From positions 1 through 21,358 of the IMG/VR virus record IMGVR_UViG_3300028364_000171: DNA of 21,358 nt. One strand, 5' to 3'. Origin of the DNA: a virus. The position numbers and the translations under genes were made by a program. The notes beneath the pieces were generated by a model. That model worked only from the letters and a program-made list of their open reading frames with translations, did no database searches and was not told the origin of the DNA. How positions within the stretch are numbered: position 1 is the first letter of the stretch; each line of letters starts with the position of its first letter. Of this stretch, positions 1 through 7,283 are shown piece after piece.

Positions 1-15
1 TTGATAGTATTTCGG

Positions 16-74
16 GATCGCTACCCGATTGTCTCGGCCAGGTTCATCGGGGATCCTGGCCGAGCATAGCGATC
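16..74 (-). other. Nested inverted repeats after the capsid gene, possible RNA pseudoknot
   Basis: Three complementary segment pairs are packed into 59 bases directly after the capsid stop codon. An outer 8-bp helix pairs 16-23 (GATCGCTA) with 67-74 (TAGCGATC). An inner 10-bp helix pairs 33-42 (CTCGGCCAGG) with 55-64 (CCTGGCCGAG). A further 6-bp pairing links 24-29 (CCCGAT) with 46-51 (ATCGGG), which lies in the inner loop, so the set is an H-type pseudoknot closed by the outer helix. The 3-base connections are short for a 10-bp stem, so all helices may not form at once. There is no T-run in transcript sense, so it is not an ordinary intrinsic terminator. The role (mRNA 3' end, processing, stop readthrough or ncRNA) is unknown. 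Confidence 0.65.
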
Positions 75-1255
75 TAAAGTCCTGCGAATGAACAGATTGC
101 GTGACGTTTCTCTTGTTCGAGATGTAGTCCACATTCTGTCAAGTATTCCTCGATGCTTTCATCTGCATCGTTTGCTTGTCGATCTGTTAACAATTTAGTA
201 TCTCGTTGTGAGAGATATCGGTACATTGCTACTTCAAGGTCTAGAGCTACTGCGTAGTTTCCGTATGGTGTCCCTGTAAAGAGTTCATGTCGGATTAGGT
301 TCAGTGTTCCGTGAGCTGATTCATACTTGATAATTTTAATCCCGTATGTTTTCTCGCTCTGAACGATTTGAACTTTTGAGGCTGCAAAACTGTTAATCAT
401 AGATATGATTGCTGGTGAACAGAATGCATACTTCTCTACGTTTCCGTGTGCAAATACGTCTTCTAGCCATGCCTCCCATTCTGCCTCGGTATCTACGTTC
501 GCTGTTGCGTATGTAGAAATAACGTTAATTACTCCCTCGGTAGTTCGGATAGGTTTTCCGTTTCCTGATGCAGTACGTTTTGATTTCTTTCCAAACCAGA
601 ACGCTCGCTCGATATCAATCATATGTTCGATACCTTTCTTTCGACGTTGGAAGCTAAGGTCATTCTCTTTGATAAGAGTTACCGTTTCCTTGGATGTATT
701 AGTCGTTCCGAATGGTGTACGGAAGATTTGTGTATATCCTACTTTTTCTACTGGAGTAGTTCCTTTGATTTCTCGAAGTGTTCCACCCTCTGCGTTTGCG
801 TTTCCTATGATCCATACAACAAGTGATGACAAGTCTACGGTTCCAGTTGCTCCTCCTAGTTCGTTCGAAAGAGTTAATGTGTCCGTTGAGATTGCTGTTA
901 CTTCAAAGGTATACTTTCCAGCTACAAACTGGATAATATCTCCGATAGCAAAACGTACTCCTTGTCCTGATGCTACAGATACTGACGGTGTAGAAGCGAT
1001 GTTCTTTCCTGTGTTACCTGATGCAGTTGATGCCTCACGTGATCCGAACTCGTCTTCAAACCATTTGAATTCGGGGTCGGTTGTTTCTTGTTTCTTGATT
1101 GCTTTTCCCTCCTTTGATACTGGATCCTTTCCAGCATTAGTTAAGATCGCAAGCATTGGATATCGTTTAACATCCAATAGAGAGATCACGTCTTTCATAT
1201 CGTACTTTCGTGCCGATAGATTTGTCGTGTCTCGTACTCCTGATGACATTCCCAT
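74..1255 (-). CDS. Major capsid protein, SU10/DUF5309-like
   Basis: A 393-residue protein that most likely forms the icosahedral shell. It resembles the SU10-type major capsid family (formerly DUF5309), with an HK97-like fold. Family-like features are the N-terminal segment with DLSARKYDMKDVISLLDVKR, the central QRRKKGIEHMIDIERAFWFG, and the LEVAMYRYLSQRDTKLL segment near the C-terminus. Length fits the family. Position also fits: it lies just downstream of a scaffold-like gene and after the terminase and portal genes. ATG at 1255 is used; Met3 at 1249 is an alternative. No Shine-Dalgarno sequence precedes either. The gene has its own promoter at 1359-1387 and a structured leader of about 100 bases. 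The stop is TAG at 74-76, with a pseudoknot-capable element beginning at once. Function is inferred from family resemblance and order. Confidence 0.85.
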   Translation of the reverse strand: MGMSSGVRDTTNLSARKYDMKDVISLLDVKRYPMLAILTNAGKDPVSKEGKAIKKQETTDPEFKWFEDEFGSREASTASGNTGKNIASTPSVSVASGQGVRFAIGDIIQFVAGKYTFEVTAISTDTLTLSNELGGATGTVDLSSLVVWIIGNANAEGGTLREIKGTTPVEKVGYTQIFRTPFGTTNTSKETVTLIKENDLSFQRRKKGIEHMIDIERAFWFGKKSKRTASGNGKPIRTTEGVINVISTYATANVDTEAEWEAWLEDVFAHGNVEKYAFCSPAIISMINSFAASKVQIVQSEKTYGIKIIKYESAHGTLNLIRHELFTGTPYGNYAVALDLEVAMYRYLSQRDTKLLTDRQANDADESIEEYLTECGLHLEQEKRHAICSFAGL

Positions 1256-1290
1256 AATAATATTTATTAGGTTAAATTAATAATCTCCAG

Positions 1291-1338
1291 CCTGATTTTA
1301 GATCCTGCTCTTGGCTTTCCCAATCGGTCAGGGAGCAG
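1291..1338 (-). other. Structured 5' leader of the capsid mRNA
   Basis: The roughly 140-base gap before the capsid gene holds a bipartite hairpin. Bases 1305-1310 (CTGCTC) pair with 1333-1338 (GAGCAG), and an inner stem pairs 1311-1314 (TTGG) with 1320-1323 (CCAA). The 9-base bulge at 1324-1332 contains TCAGG (1328-1332), which can pair with CCTGA at 1291-1295 outside the hairpin, giving a possible pseudoknot. It lies between the predicted transcription start near 1352 and the capsid ATG. A role in mRNA stability or translation control is inference. Confidence 0.4.
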
Positions 1339-1358
1339 TTTTCACACCCTATGTTTTT

Positions 1359-1387
1359 ATTATAGCAAGTTTTACGTTGCTATACAA
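1359..1387 (-). promoter_or_regulatory. Sigma70-like promoter for the major capsid gene
   Basis: On the minus strand a perfect extended -10, TGCTATAAT (TATAAT at 1359-1364), is spaced exactly 17 bases from TTGTAT (1382-1387) as the -35. Transcription would start near 1352, about 100 bases before the capsid ATG. The 17-base spacer also contains an arm of an 8-bp inverted repeat (1361-1368 with 1377-1384), so the -10 lies in a dyad that a regulator could bind. An extra promoter fits the need for many copies of the capsid protein. Confidence 0.75.
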
Positions 1388-1396
1388 TATTTTTTT

Positions 1397-2134
1397 TTAG
1401 TGTCCTAGTCCTCCAAGGGGATTGGATCCTCCCTTGTCTGCTCCTAGAATACCTTTTATTACTCTTTGCTCGTCTGTTTCCTTTCCTCCTCCTGAGCCAT
1501 TCTTTGGGGAGGTTTCGATGGCTGTCTTTGGTCGTTTATTTTTTTTGTCCTTTGGGTCTGCCTTTTCTTCCTTGGCTCCCATTAAAGCTGACACTTTCTT
1601 TGATGCCTCCATGAGGCTCATCGTTTCCCCTTTGGCCACCTTTGATTCGATAACGTCAAGGACAAGGTCTCGGAACTCTTGGTTGGTTTCGAGTAATGGA
1701 TATTCTTTTGTTGCCTCATTCAGTTCGGTTTTTACTCCCTCGTGAATGCTTGATTTTTGTTCGTAGATTTCCTTTGCTCTTTTCTCTGATCGCTTATCAG
1801 TTAGTCCGAGTATAAATTCGGTAAAGGCTTGAGGGTCCATATTTGAAAAGTCTTGCTTTGCCAGTATTTCTTTTAGGTCATCAATGTCTCCTTGCTTTTT
1901 CTTTTCGGAGTCTTGACGTGCCTTGTTTTCGTCTGGTTTTTTCTTTGATGTTTTTTCCAAGTCCTGGTACATCTTGATCAGTTCTTTTGGATCCTTTCCT
2001 TTGAACTGCTCAGGTACTTCATACTCTTCTTCTTCCTCTTCCTCTACGTCTTCTTCAATGATTTCTGCGTCGTCGTTTTCTTCCTCCTCTTCCTTTCCTA
2101 GTTCTTTCTTGATGTCGTCAAATCGTTCGCTCAT
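1397..2134 (-). CDS. Scaffold-like protein, highly acidic
   Basis: A 245-residue protein between the portal-side genes and the capsid gene, the usual place for a capsid assembly scaffold. Residues about 14-40 are a run of Glu/Asp (EEEEENDDAEI, EEEEEEEYEVPEQFKGKDP). The middle is charged and helical (coiled-coil-like). A basic Lys-rich stretch near residues 185-205 and a Gly-rich C-terminus (GSGGGKETDEQ, NPLGGLGH) follow. Scaffolds typically combine helical coils with a basic C-terminal capsid-binding part, so composition and position support the call. No protease domain is visible. The start ATG at 2134 follows the leader AACAACCAACAAC, with no Shine-Dalgarno sequence. Scaffold proteins diverge quickly, so the call rests on context rather than a motif. 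Confidence 0.65.
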   Translation of the reverse strand: MSERFDDIKKELGKEEEEENDDAEIIEEDVEEEEEEEYEVPEQFKGKDPKELIKMYQDLEKTSKKKPDENKARQDSEKKKQGDIDDLKEILAKQDFSNMDPQAFTEFILGLTDKRSEKRAKEIYEQKSSIHEGVKTELNEATKEYPLLETNQEFRDLVLDVIESKVAKGETMSLMEASKKVSALMGAKEEKADPKDKKNKRPKTAIETSPKNGSGGGKETDEQRVIKGILGADKGGSNPLGGLGH

Positions 2135-2147
2135 GTTGTTGGTTGTT

Positions 2148-2354
2148 TTATTCTTCCCCTCTGATTGAGAGGAGTCTTTGGATAAATTTTTGAATGGGGT
2201 TTAGCTTGACAGGGTTTTTTTCCAGGTCTTGCATGTAGGCATCTTCGGTTCCGAATACCTCTAGGGCATCGTCTTTGTATTTGCCTCGTCCTGTTAGTTC
2301 TTTCTGTCGTTCGGGTGTCTTGGTTGCCATTAAGCTCTTAATAAAGTCTTTCAT
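2148..2354 (-). CDS. Small hypothetical structural-module protein
   Basis: A 68-residue basic protein that I do not recognise. It is mostly predicted helix, with KTPERQKELTGRGKYKDDAL in the first half and the closing segment NPIQKFIQRLLSIRGEE. Its ATG overlaps the stop of the upstream gene by one base (TAATG), so the two are probably translated together. It lies 13 bases before the scaffold-like gene. The position suggests a minor head or assembly role, but nothing in the sequence shows it. Confidence 0.6.
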   Translation of the reverse strand: MKDFIKSLMATKTPERQKELTGRGKYKDDALEVFGTEDAYMQDLEKNPVKLNPIQKFIQRLLSIRGEE

Positions 2355-2638
2355 TATTTTAGTTTTTTATTAGCCTTGTCTCTCTTTTCGATTGAGACTT
2401 GCACTTGGTTGATAATGAACAACAGGCCCTCTCTGTATGATTGTAGCCTGATGAGTTCCTGGGTAAACGTTTGAGGGTTTGTATTTCCTTTTACGTTATC
2501 TATCAAATGTTTTATTTCCTGATCGTTGTAGGTCAGTCGCTCGTTGATACTTCTTTGTATAATTTCATATCCCTGAGTCTGTGTCATTTCATAGACTTCC
2601 TGTCCCTCTTCAAACACTTGCTCCAGCTTGTTTGCCAT
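2354..2638 (-). CDS. Helical hypothetical protein in the head module
   Basis: A 94-residue, probably all-helical protein with no recognised domain. It has segments typical of coiled coils (NERLTYNDQEIKHLIDNVKG and LIRLQSYREGLLFIINQVQV) and a Lys-rich C-terminus (EKRDKANKKLK). It starts 3 bases after the stop of the acidic gene upstream and ends in a one-base overlap with the next start, so it belongs to the same translation-coupled late set. It could be a head-associated or portal-associated protein. That is inferred from position only. Confidence 0.6.
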   Translation of the reverse strand: MANKLEQVFEEGQEVYEMTQTQGYEIIQRSINERLTYNDQEIKHLIDNVKGNTNPQTFTQELIRLQSYREGLLFIINQVQVSIEKRDKANKKLK

Positions 2639-2641
2639 GAC

Positions 2642-2914
2642 CTATTCTGGGTCTGGCAATGGGAAGTCTCCTCCTCCAAGTCCTCCGAGTGGTCCTCCGA
2701 TGTCTTGTGTTACTTCTTCATCATCTCCTGCTTGCAGTCCTCCTGCCATTGAGATTAATTCAGTGAGTAATTCGTCAAAGGTAATTTCTCCAGCCTCGTG
2801 CTGTAATTTTAGTCCTGCTAGTCCCTCTTCGATTTGCAGTAGTCCCTCTGCGTTTACGTCAAGGTCTCCTGTTTCTTCTACGACTTCTTCTTCCAAGTTT
2901 AATTCTGGTTCCAT
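2642..2914 (-). CDS. Small acidic hypothetical protein after the portal
   Basis: A 90-residue acidic protein: its first 30 residues are rich in Glu and Asp (ELNLEEEVVEETGDLDVNAE), the middle is helical (ITFDELLTELISMAGGL), and a Gly/Pro tail (GGPLGGLGGGDFPLPDPE) follows. I do not recognise the family. It sits 22 bases downstream of the portal gene and 3 bases upstream of the next gene. It could be an assembly or scaffold-like cofactor, as many phages place small acidic proteins between portal and capsid. Function unknown. Confidence 0.6.
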   Translation of the reverse strand: MEPELNLEEEVVEETGDLDVNAEGLLQIEEGLAGLKLQHEAGEITFDELLTELISMAGGLQAGDDEEVTQDIGGPLGGLGGGDFPLPDPE

Positions 2915-2936
2915 AATAATTTAATGTTTTAATTGA

Positions 2937-4832
2937 TTAATTTCCACGTATCCTCTGCATCAGCCTTTGCAACATGTTTCCACCCTGTGGTGGAGCCTGC
3001 GTTGGCTCTGGTTGTTCTTGCTCTAGCATTGGTATTGGTTCTCGTGGCTCACTGATGGCCACTGGTTGCTCTGCTCCTGGTGTTTCTACTACTTCTGCCT
3101 CTGCATCTGGATCCATTGCGTCTCGGTCCAGTTCTGCGTTTTCTTTTGATTCGAGGCCCAGGAGGACATCTTCGTATTGACTGAGGTCAAATTCTTCTAG
3201 CACAAGTTTTTGCAGTTCTCTTTTCTTGGTTTGGTAGGTTTGCATTGCCTCTGGGTCTCCCTCTGGTGGTTGATCGTTGGTTACGAATAGGTCGTAGATT
3301 TCTAGGACTTCTTTTTTCCTTTGGTCTGGACCTTTCTCTTCTTTCACTTCCAGTTCTACTCGTGCGTCAACAGCCACTTCTTTTGATTTAAATTCTTTGA
3401 AGTCTACCTCTTCTCCGAGTATCCTATATGACTTGCTGTCCTTGGTGAGGAACTTCTGGTTCAGTTGGATTGCTATGTTTGATACGTCTCCGAGTGCTGT
3501 CTCTAGCTGTCGTACCATTTGGCTGAACCTGATGTTTGTTTGTTGCAATAACATTTCCACCTTTGAGGCTGGCTCGTCACTTGATGCTGGTAGTCCTCGA
3601 ACGTATTCCGAGAGTGCCAGTGAGGTTGATATTTCTCGACGTAGTAGGTTGTCTTTCTCTACCCATGAGTTGTTGGGTCCGTCTCCTCGCTCCAGGACAA
3701 CGTCGTCTGCATTGTTGAGTTCCCATATTGCTCCTGGTCCTGTTTTCAGATCGTCTGCTGTAAGTCCTGAGCCTTTCTTTACTTTCTTTATTGGGTCCAG
3801 GTTTAGAACGATTGAGTCCATGGCCTGGTTCCTGCTGTCGGCTATCTCGTGAATGACAGTCTCTACTGGTTCCATAATTCCCATTGAGTATGCACTCCAG
3901 GGTACCCGTATGCAGGGGAGGTCTACAATCATTCGTCCCTCTTCTATGTCCTGGTACGGGTTCGGTTCGCTCCGTCCGAGGACTTTTTGATTGAATATGG
4001 TTGATACTGTTCCGTCGTTGTGGTCAGTACATTCCCATATCTCTACCAGCTTTGTCTGGTTGCGTTCGTCCGAGGCTCCTGTCTGTGTGTCGTCTGAGTC
4101 TCTTCCTGCTCCGTTTACGATTTGTCCCATCTTCAATGTTTCAATCTCGATCCTCTCCGATCGTGGGTCGTCGCTTATCTGTTTATCCTCTACGCAGTCC
4201 AGGTAATCGTAAATCCCTATCTTGGTTGTGGTTTCTCCGTATTCGTCTTCGTTCTCGTATTCTCCTCGATTGGTTTCTTCTTTCTTAATTTGTGCCAGTG
4301 GTTTAAATATTTGCTTTATTTCCCATTGGCTATCTTTGAGTCTGTTCGATGCTTGTGGGTCAAAGTAAAGGAGCCAGTTGTCTACTATTTCCATTCCTGG
4401 TTCCTCGATTGTGTCGTCCCAATAAATGTGTGCGTATCCGTTTCCGTATTTAAGCATGGCATCTATCCAGTCCACTTTGTTCTCGTCCAGGTTCATTGAG
4501 TATTCAAAGTTGTAGTTCAGTAGTGAGTCCCATTCTTCTATTCCTTTGCTCCCTACGTCGTCCTTGTTCATCGGGAATATCCTTGTCCTGGTCTTTGCTG
4601 AGGATAGTCGTGGCTTGATTGTCTCTACGATTTCAAAGCCTGTCGGTGGCATGAGGTTCGTCTGGTAGGCATAGTTTTGTTTATCCCTGTAGGCTCTGTA
4701 AAGTTTCCACATTCTTAGAAACTTATCTTCATATGGTTGACGAAATCGCTCGGCATTAGTGAAGCGTTTTTTCCATTTCTGTATAATAGCTGAGTCCTTG
4801 TCATTTGGTGTATAGGTTTTTGTTTCACTCAT
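2937..4832 (-). CDS. Portal protein
   Basis: A 631-residue protein that matches phage portal proteins of the type that pairs with GpA-like terminases. Portals form the dodecameric ring at one capsid vertex through which DNA is packaged. Family-like features are the N-terminal helical segment (WKKRFTNAERFRQPYEDKFL), the repeated Asp/Trp-rich segments typical of the portal clip and wing (GNGYAHIYWDD, MEIVDNWLLYFDPQASNRLK), the GIMEPVETVIHEIADSRNQA helix, and the QQTNIRFSQMVRQLETALGD stem helix. The C-terminal about 80 residues are Pro/Glu/Gln-rich and probably disordered. Length and gene order (terminase, portal, scaffold, capsid) agree. The ATG at 4832 has no Shine-Dalgarno sequence. A TGATACAAT extended -10 lies only 7 bases upstream, so a transcript from it would be leaderless or nearly so. 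Confidence 0.85.
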   Translation of the reverse strand: MSETKTYTPNDKDSAIIQKWKKRFTNAERFRQPYEDKFLRMWKLYRAYRDKQNYAYQTNLMPPTGFEIVETIKPRLSSAKTRTRIFPMNKDDVGSKGIEEWDSLLNYNFEYSMNLDENKVDWIDAMLKYGNGYAHIYWDDTIEEPGMEIVDNWLLYFDPQASNRLKDSQWEIKQIFKPLAQIKKEETNRGEYENEDEYGETTTKIGIYDYLDCVEDKQISDDPRSERIEIETLKMGQIVNGAGRDSDDTQTGASDERNQTKLVEIWECTDHNDGTVSTIFNQKVLGRSEPNPYQDIEEGRMIVDLPCIRVPWSAYSMGIMEPVETVIHEIADSRNQAMDSIVLNLDPIKKVKKGSGLTADDLKTGPGAIWELNNADDVVLERGDGPNNSWVEKDNLLRREISTSLALSEYVRGLPASSDEPASKVEMLLQQTNIRFSQMVRQLETALGDVSNIAIQLNQKFLTKDSKSYRILGEEVDFKEFKSKEVAVDARVELEVKEEKGPDQRKKEVLEIYDLFVTNDQPPEGDPEAMQTYQTKKRELQKLVLEEFDLSQYEDVLLGLESKENAELDRDAMDPDAEAEVVETPGAEQPVAISEPREPIPMLEQEQPEPTQAPPQGGNMLQRLMQRIRGN

Positions 4833-4838
4833 ATGTTT

Positions 4839-4847
4839 ATTGTATCA
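4839..4847 (-). promoter_or_regulatory. Extended -10 promoter element before the portal gene
   Basis: The minus strand reads TGATACAAT, a TG-n-TAnAAT extended -10 also found word for word at 10957-10965 and 15105-15113. The portal ATG is 7 bases from the last base of the -10, so the predicted transcription start falls on or next to the ATG. There is no clear -35. This is motif evidence only. Confidence 0.45.
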
Positions 4848-4850
4848 TTT

Positions 4851-6527
4851 TTATTCTTCTTTGAACAAGCCTTTTTTATCCATGGCCACTTCGTAGTAAA
4901 TCAATGCGTGAAAGTAGTCATTTTTTCCAGTGTTGGCCCATTCTCTTCTGAACGTTCCGTCCTTGTTTTCGATGACTCTTGCGTACATGGTCTCTGCGTG
5001 CTTGACCAGTGTCTTGAGGTTTGGATCCGTCTTTGTGTAGAGGATTGGATGCACTCCTTGTTCCAGGTGCGCTATCAATCGGTCTATCGATCGCTCTCGG
5101 TCGCTGAGTACTTTTATGCTTTCTGCAAATGTTTGCTCTTTTTTATCCGTGAACTTTTTGATGTCGCTGTATCGTACTATCTCTTTTCCTTTCGGTGCTG
5201 GGTTGTACCAGTTCATAAAGACTCGGCCTGGATAAATGTTTGCAAAGTCTAGCACGTCGTCTGGTTTGTAGGTTGCGTCAACAACGCAGACCTGGACGTC
5301 GTATACTTCCATCAATTCTCCTGCTCGTTCCCACTTGCTTTTTATTGTTTTCCCTATCTCATCTACTTCGTCTCGGCATACTGTGATGGCATAGATTCCC
5401 TGCTTGTTTCCTATGATGCAGTACAGCTCGTTTCCCTGGACGTCTATCCCCATGAATGATTGTAGCTCTACGATTTGTTTATCTGGTTGTAGGTTCTTAT
5501 AGAATAATCCACCCTCTACTTTTCTTTCCGTGTCGCTGTAGGTCATGCCTAGTTTGAAATTAAAGAAATATTGCATGGCTCCTTTCTTTCGTAGCTCGTT
5601 GTATTCTCTGATTAGTTCCTTGGCCGACTTCCAGGGGAGCATCATCTGGTTGATCCAGTATCCTGATATTTTTCTCCCTGGGTATCGTGCCTCCCATTGC
5701 ATGTTTATATCTGCGTGCTTTCCCTCTGAGGTCTTTCCGTTGTGTGTCTCGCTCCAGGACTCTGCGTACCAAACGGGGAACATCTTATTGTTAATGGTGG
5801 CCTTGCATTCCCAGCATTGATATCGTTCCTCCTCGTGGTCAACACTCTTGAACCAGTCCATGTGTTGCCTGAGTCCACACTCTGGGCAGTTGAACCTCAT
5901 GAACTTCTGGTCGCTGTCCTTGAACTTCTCGTCGATCCCGAAGTTTTCAAAGGTTGGGGTTGATAGCCATACTTCCATCTTCATTGAGTCTGCTCCCTCC
6001 AGTCGTGACTGAAAGTTTCCGAGCTGTTCGTGGTCCGAGAAGTCGTACTCGTCGTAGATGTTTCTATCGCTGGTGATCATAATACCTGATGACTTCCCTT
6101 TGGTTCCTCGATAAAATAAAAACCCGTTACCCATTTGTTTCTGTCCGACACTGTCTGTGTCCTCCTTGGACATCTTATTGGCCAGACACGGGTTGTTTCT
6201 GATTATCTCGTTGGTCTTTGACTGTACGAACGTTGTCGCGTCACCTGAGGTCGGCAGGGTGTGTATCTGGTTAAGTCCTAGGTATCGGCCCATGTGGAGG
6301 CTGGATATGATTGCGTAGGTGCTGACACCTGACTGTGCTGATTTTATGACGGCTATCTTCTGGCTCTTGTCTGTGTAGATTGCGTGCAGGTAATAAAACC
6401 GTGAGAGGTCTATTGGTATGCTTTTCTCGTTGACTATCTTCTCTTGCTTGATCCAGCTGAGGACTGACTTGCGTTTCATCAAGTCTTTCATCTGGTGCAT
6501 TACGTCTGGATTAAAGTTCTGGGTCAT
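4851..6527 (-). CDS. terL: Terminase large subunit, GpA family
   Basis: The packaging motor and nuclease that cuts phage DNA and pumps it through the portal. From the ATG at 6527 it has 558 residues. The ATPase part shows a Walker A-like KSAQSGVST at about 62-70, a Walker B with the acidic pair in NIYDEYDFS (D159, E160), and the coupling motif LSTPT at about 188-192. A zinc-ribbon insertion, typical of the GpA family, follows with CPEC at 214-217 and CWEC at 238-241. The C-terminal nuclease carries the acidic GIDVQGNELY and VVDATYKPDDV strands. An earlier TTG at 6539 is possible, but ATG at 6527 leaves a tighter 17-base overlap with the small terminase gene. The portal gene starts 18 bases further on. 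Confidence 0.92.
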   Translation of the reverse strand: MTQNFNPDVMHQMKDLMKRKSVLSWIKQEKIVNEKSIPIDLSRFYYLHAIYTDKSQKIAVIKSAQSGVSTYAIISSLHMGRYLGLNQIHTLPTSGDATTFVQSKTNEIIRNNPCLANKMSKEDTDSVGQKQMGNGFLFYRGTKGKSSGIMITSDRNIYDEYDFSDHEQLGNFQSRLEGADSMKMEVWLSTPTFENFGIDEKFKDSDQKFMRFNCPECGLRQHMDWFKSVDHEEERYQCWECKATINNKMFPVWYAESWSETHNGKTSEGKHADINMQWEARYPGRKISGYWINQMMLPWKSAKELIREYNELRKKGAMQYFFNFKLGMTYSDTERKVEGGLFYKNLQPDKQIVELQSFMGIDVQGNELYCIIGNKQGIYAITVCRDEVDEIGKTIKSKWERAGELMEVYDVQVCVVDATYKPDDVLDFANIYPGRVFMNWYNPAPKGKEIVRYSDIKKFTDKKEQTFAESIKVLSDRERSIDRLIAHLEQGVHPILYTKTDPNLKTLVKHAETMYARVIENKDGTFRREWANTGKNDYFHALIYYEVAMDKKGLFKEE

Positions 6528-7014
6528 AGTCCTGTGCAATTAGTTTTCTCTGCTCTCGCTCGAATACTTCGTAGGCTTTGTCTATTGCGTTCCCTGTGGG
6601 TAGGTACTGGTCTCCTGTGTCGATCTCTCCTGATAGTTCCAGCTCTTGTCTTGACTTCCCTCTGGTTCGGTCAAAGAACTCTTTTATGGCTGGTATGCTC
6701 TTGCGTTTAAATCCCTCCTCAAATAGCACACCAAGTAATGCCTGGTTCCTGGTCATCTTTATTACTCTGAAATTTGTACCGTTCTTTTCTTTTACGTCTA
6801 TTTCCTCCAGGGCGAAGTCTTCGGCCTTGTCTTTTAAAGTAACAAGTCGCTCTCTGTCCTGGCTCTTCTTTCTCCCTGATCCCTTTCTTGCTCCTCCGTT
6901 GTTCTTCCAGGGGTTTGTTTGTTTTTCTGTTGGTTGATTTACGTTATTTTTTTCAACCTTTTCAACCGTCGTCTTTCTTTTGGTATTCTTCTTTGTGTCT
7001 TTCTTTGTGTTCAT
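6511..7014 (-). CDS. terS: Terminase small subunit-like protein
   Basis: A 167-residue protein immediately before and overlapping the large terminase. It probably recognises phage DNA for packaging. The first 45 residues are very basic and end in NPWKNNGGARKGSGRKK, an AT-hook-like segment common at the start of small terminases. A helical core follows (KMTRNQALLGVLFEEGF, IPAIKEFFDRTRGKSRQELE). The IKEFFDRTRGKS segment is typical of phage terminase small-subunit-like proteins. The start ATG follows ATAACCAACATAACT, one of the recurring non-Shine-Dalgarno leaders of this genome. The call rests on position plus this segment; small terminases are poorly conserved. Confidence 0.75.
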   Translation of the reverse strand: MNTKKDTKKNTKRKTTVEKVEKNNVNQPTEKQTNPWKNNGGARKGSGRKKSQDRERLVTLKDKAEDFALEEIDVKEKNGTNFRVIKMTRNQALLGVLFEEGFKRKSIPAIKEFFDRTRGKSRQELELSGEIDTGDQYLPTGNAIDKAYEVFEREQRKLIAQDYDPEL

Positions 7015-7036
7015 AGTTATGTTGGTTATGTATTTA

Positions 7037-7045
7037 ATTGTAGCA
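7037..7045 (-). promoter_or_regulatory. Extended -10 promoter element before the terminase genes
   Basis: The minus strand reads TGCTACAAT, an extended -10 (TGnTAnAAT), 22 bases before the small terminase ATG. There is no good -35; a T-run lies where it would be. It could drive terminase, portal and later genes separately from the fibre-like genes upstream. Motif evidence only. Confidence 0.4.
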
Positions 7046-7069
7046 TGTATTCAAATAAAAAAAGAGGGT

Positions 7070-7276
7070 TTAATCTCTTCCTTGTATTTCTTGATCTTCG
7101 TATACTCCTCCGTTTGATTCTATGAATAATATAAAATCTTCTTTATTATTAAAGGTTGAAATTGTTAGCTTTGTTGTTACTCCTTGCCCTTGTTTTATTT
7201 TTCCATAATGCAAGACACTGTTGTCTTCGCTTTTAGCTACCCAATATGGTTTTGTTGTATCAGTGTGTTTGTTCAT
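7070..7276 (-). CDS. Small phage protein linked to fibre genes
   Basis: A 68-residue protein containing KPYWVAKSEDNSVLHYGKIK followed by a beta-rich part. Short proteins with a similar WV...HYG pattern are common beside fibre or tail-tip genes in environmental phages. I recognise the type but know no function for it. It starts 7 bases after the BspA-like gene and shares that gene's AT-rich base use, unlike the terminase downstream. It may be a small virion component or a chaperone for its neighbour. Confidence 0.6.
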   Translation of the reverse strand: MNKHTDTTKPYWVAKSEDNSVLHYGKIKQGQGVTTKLTISTFNNKEDFILFIESNGGVYEDQEIQGRD

Positions 7277-7283
7277 AATAATT

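Noticed and set aside
405-1280. Long plus-strand open frame (291 codons) opposite the capsid gene
   Set aside because: It mirrors the capsid gene on the other strand, has no promoter or recognisable domain, and every supported gene is on the minus strand.
1923-2168. Ser-rich plus-strand frame
   Set aside because: Shadow of the GAA/GAG-rich acidic scaffold gene; the Ser run is the complement of its Glu codons.
3397-3852. Plus-strand frame of 151 codons inside the portal gene
   Set aside because: Composition is that of a complement frame and the portal protein on the minus strand is clear.
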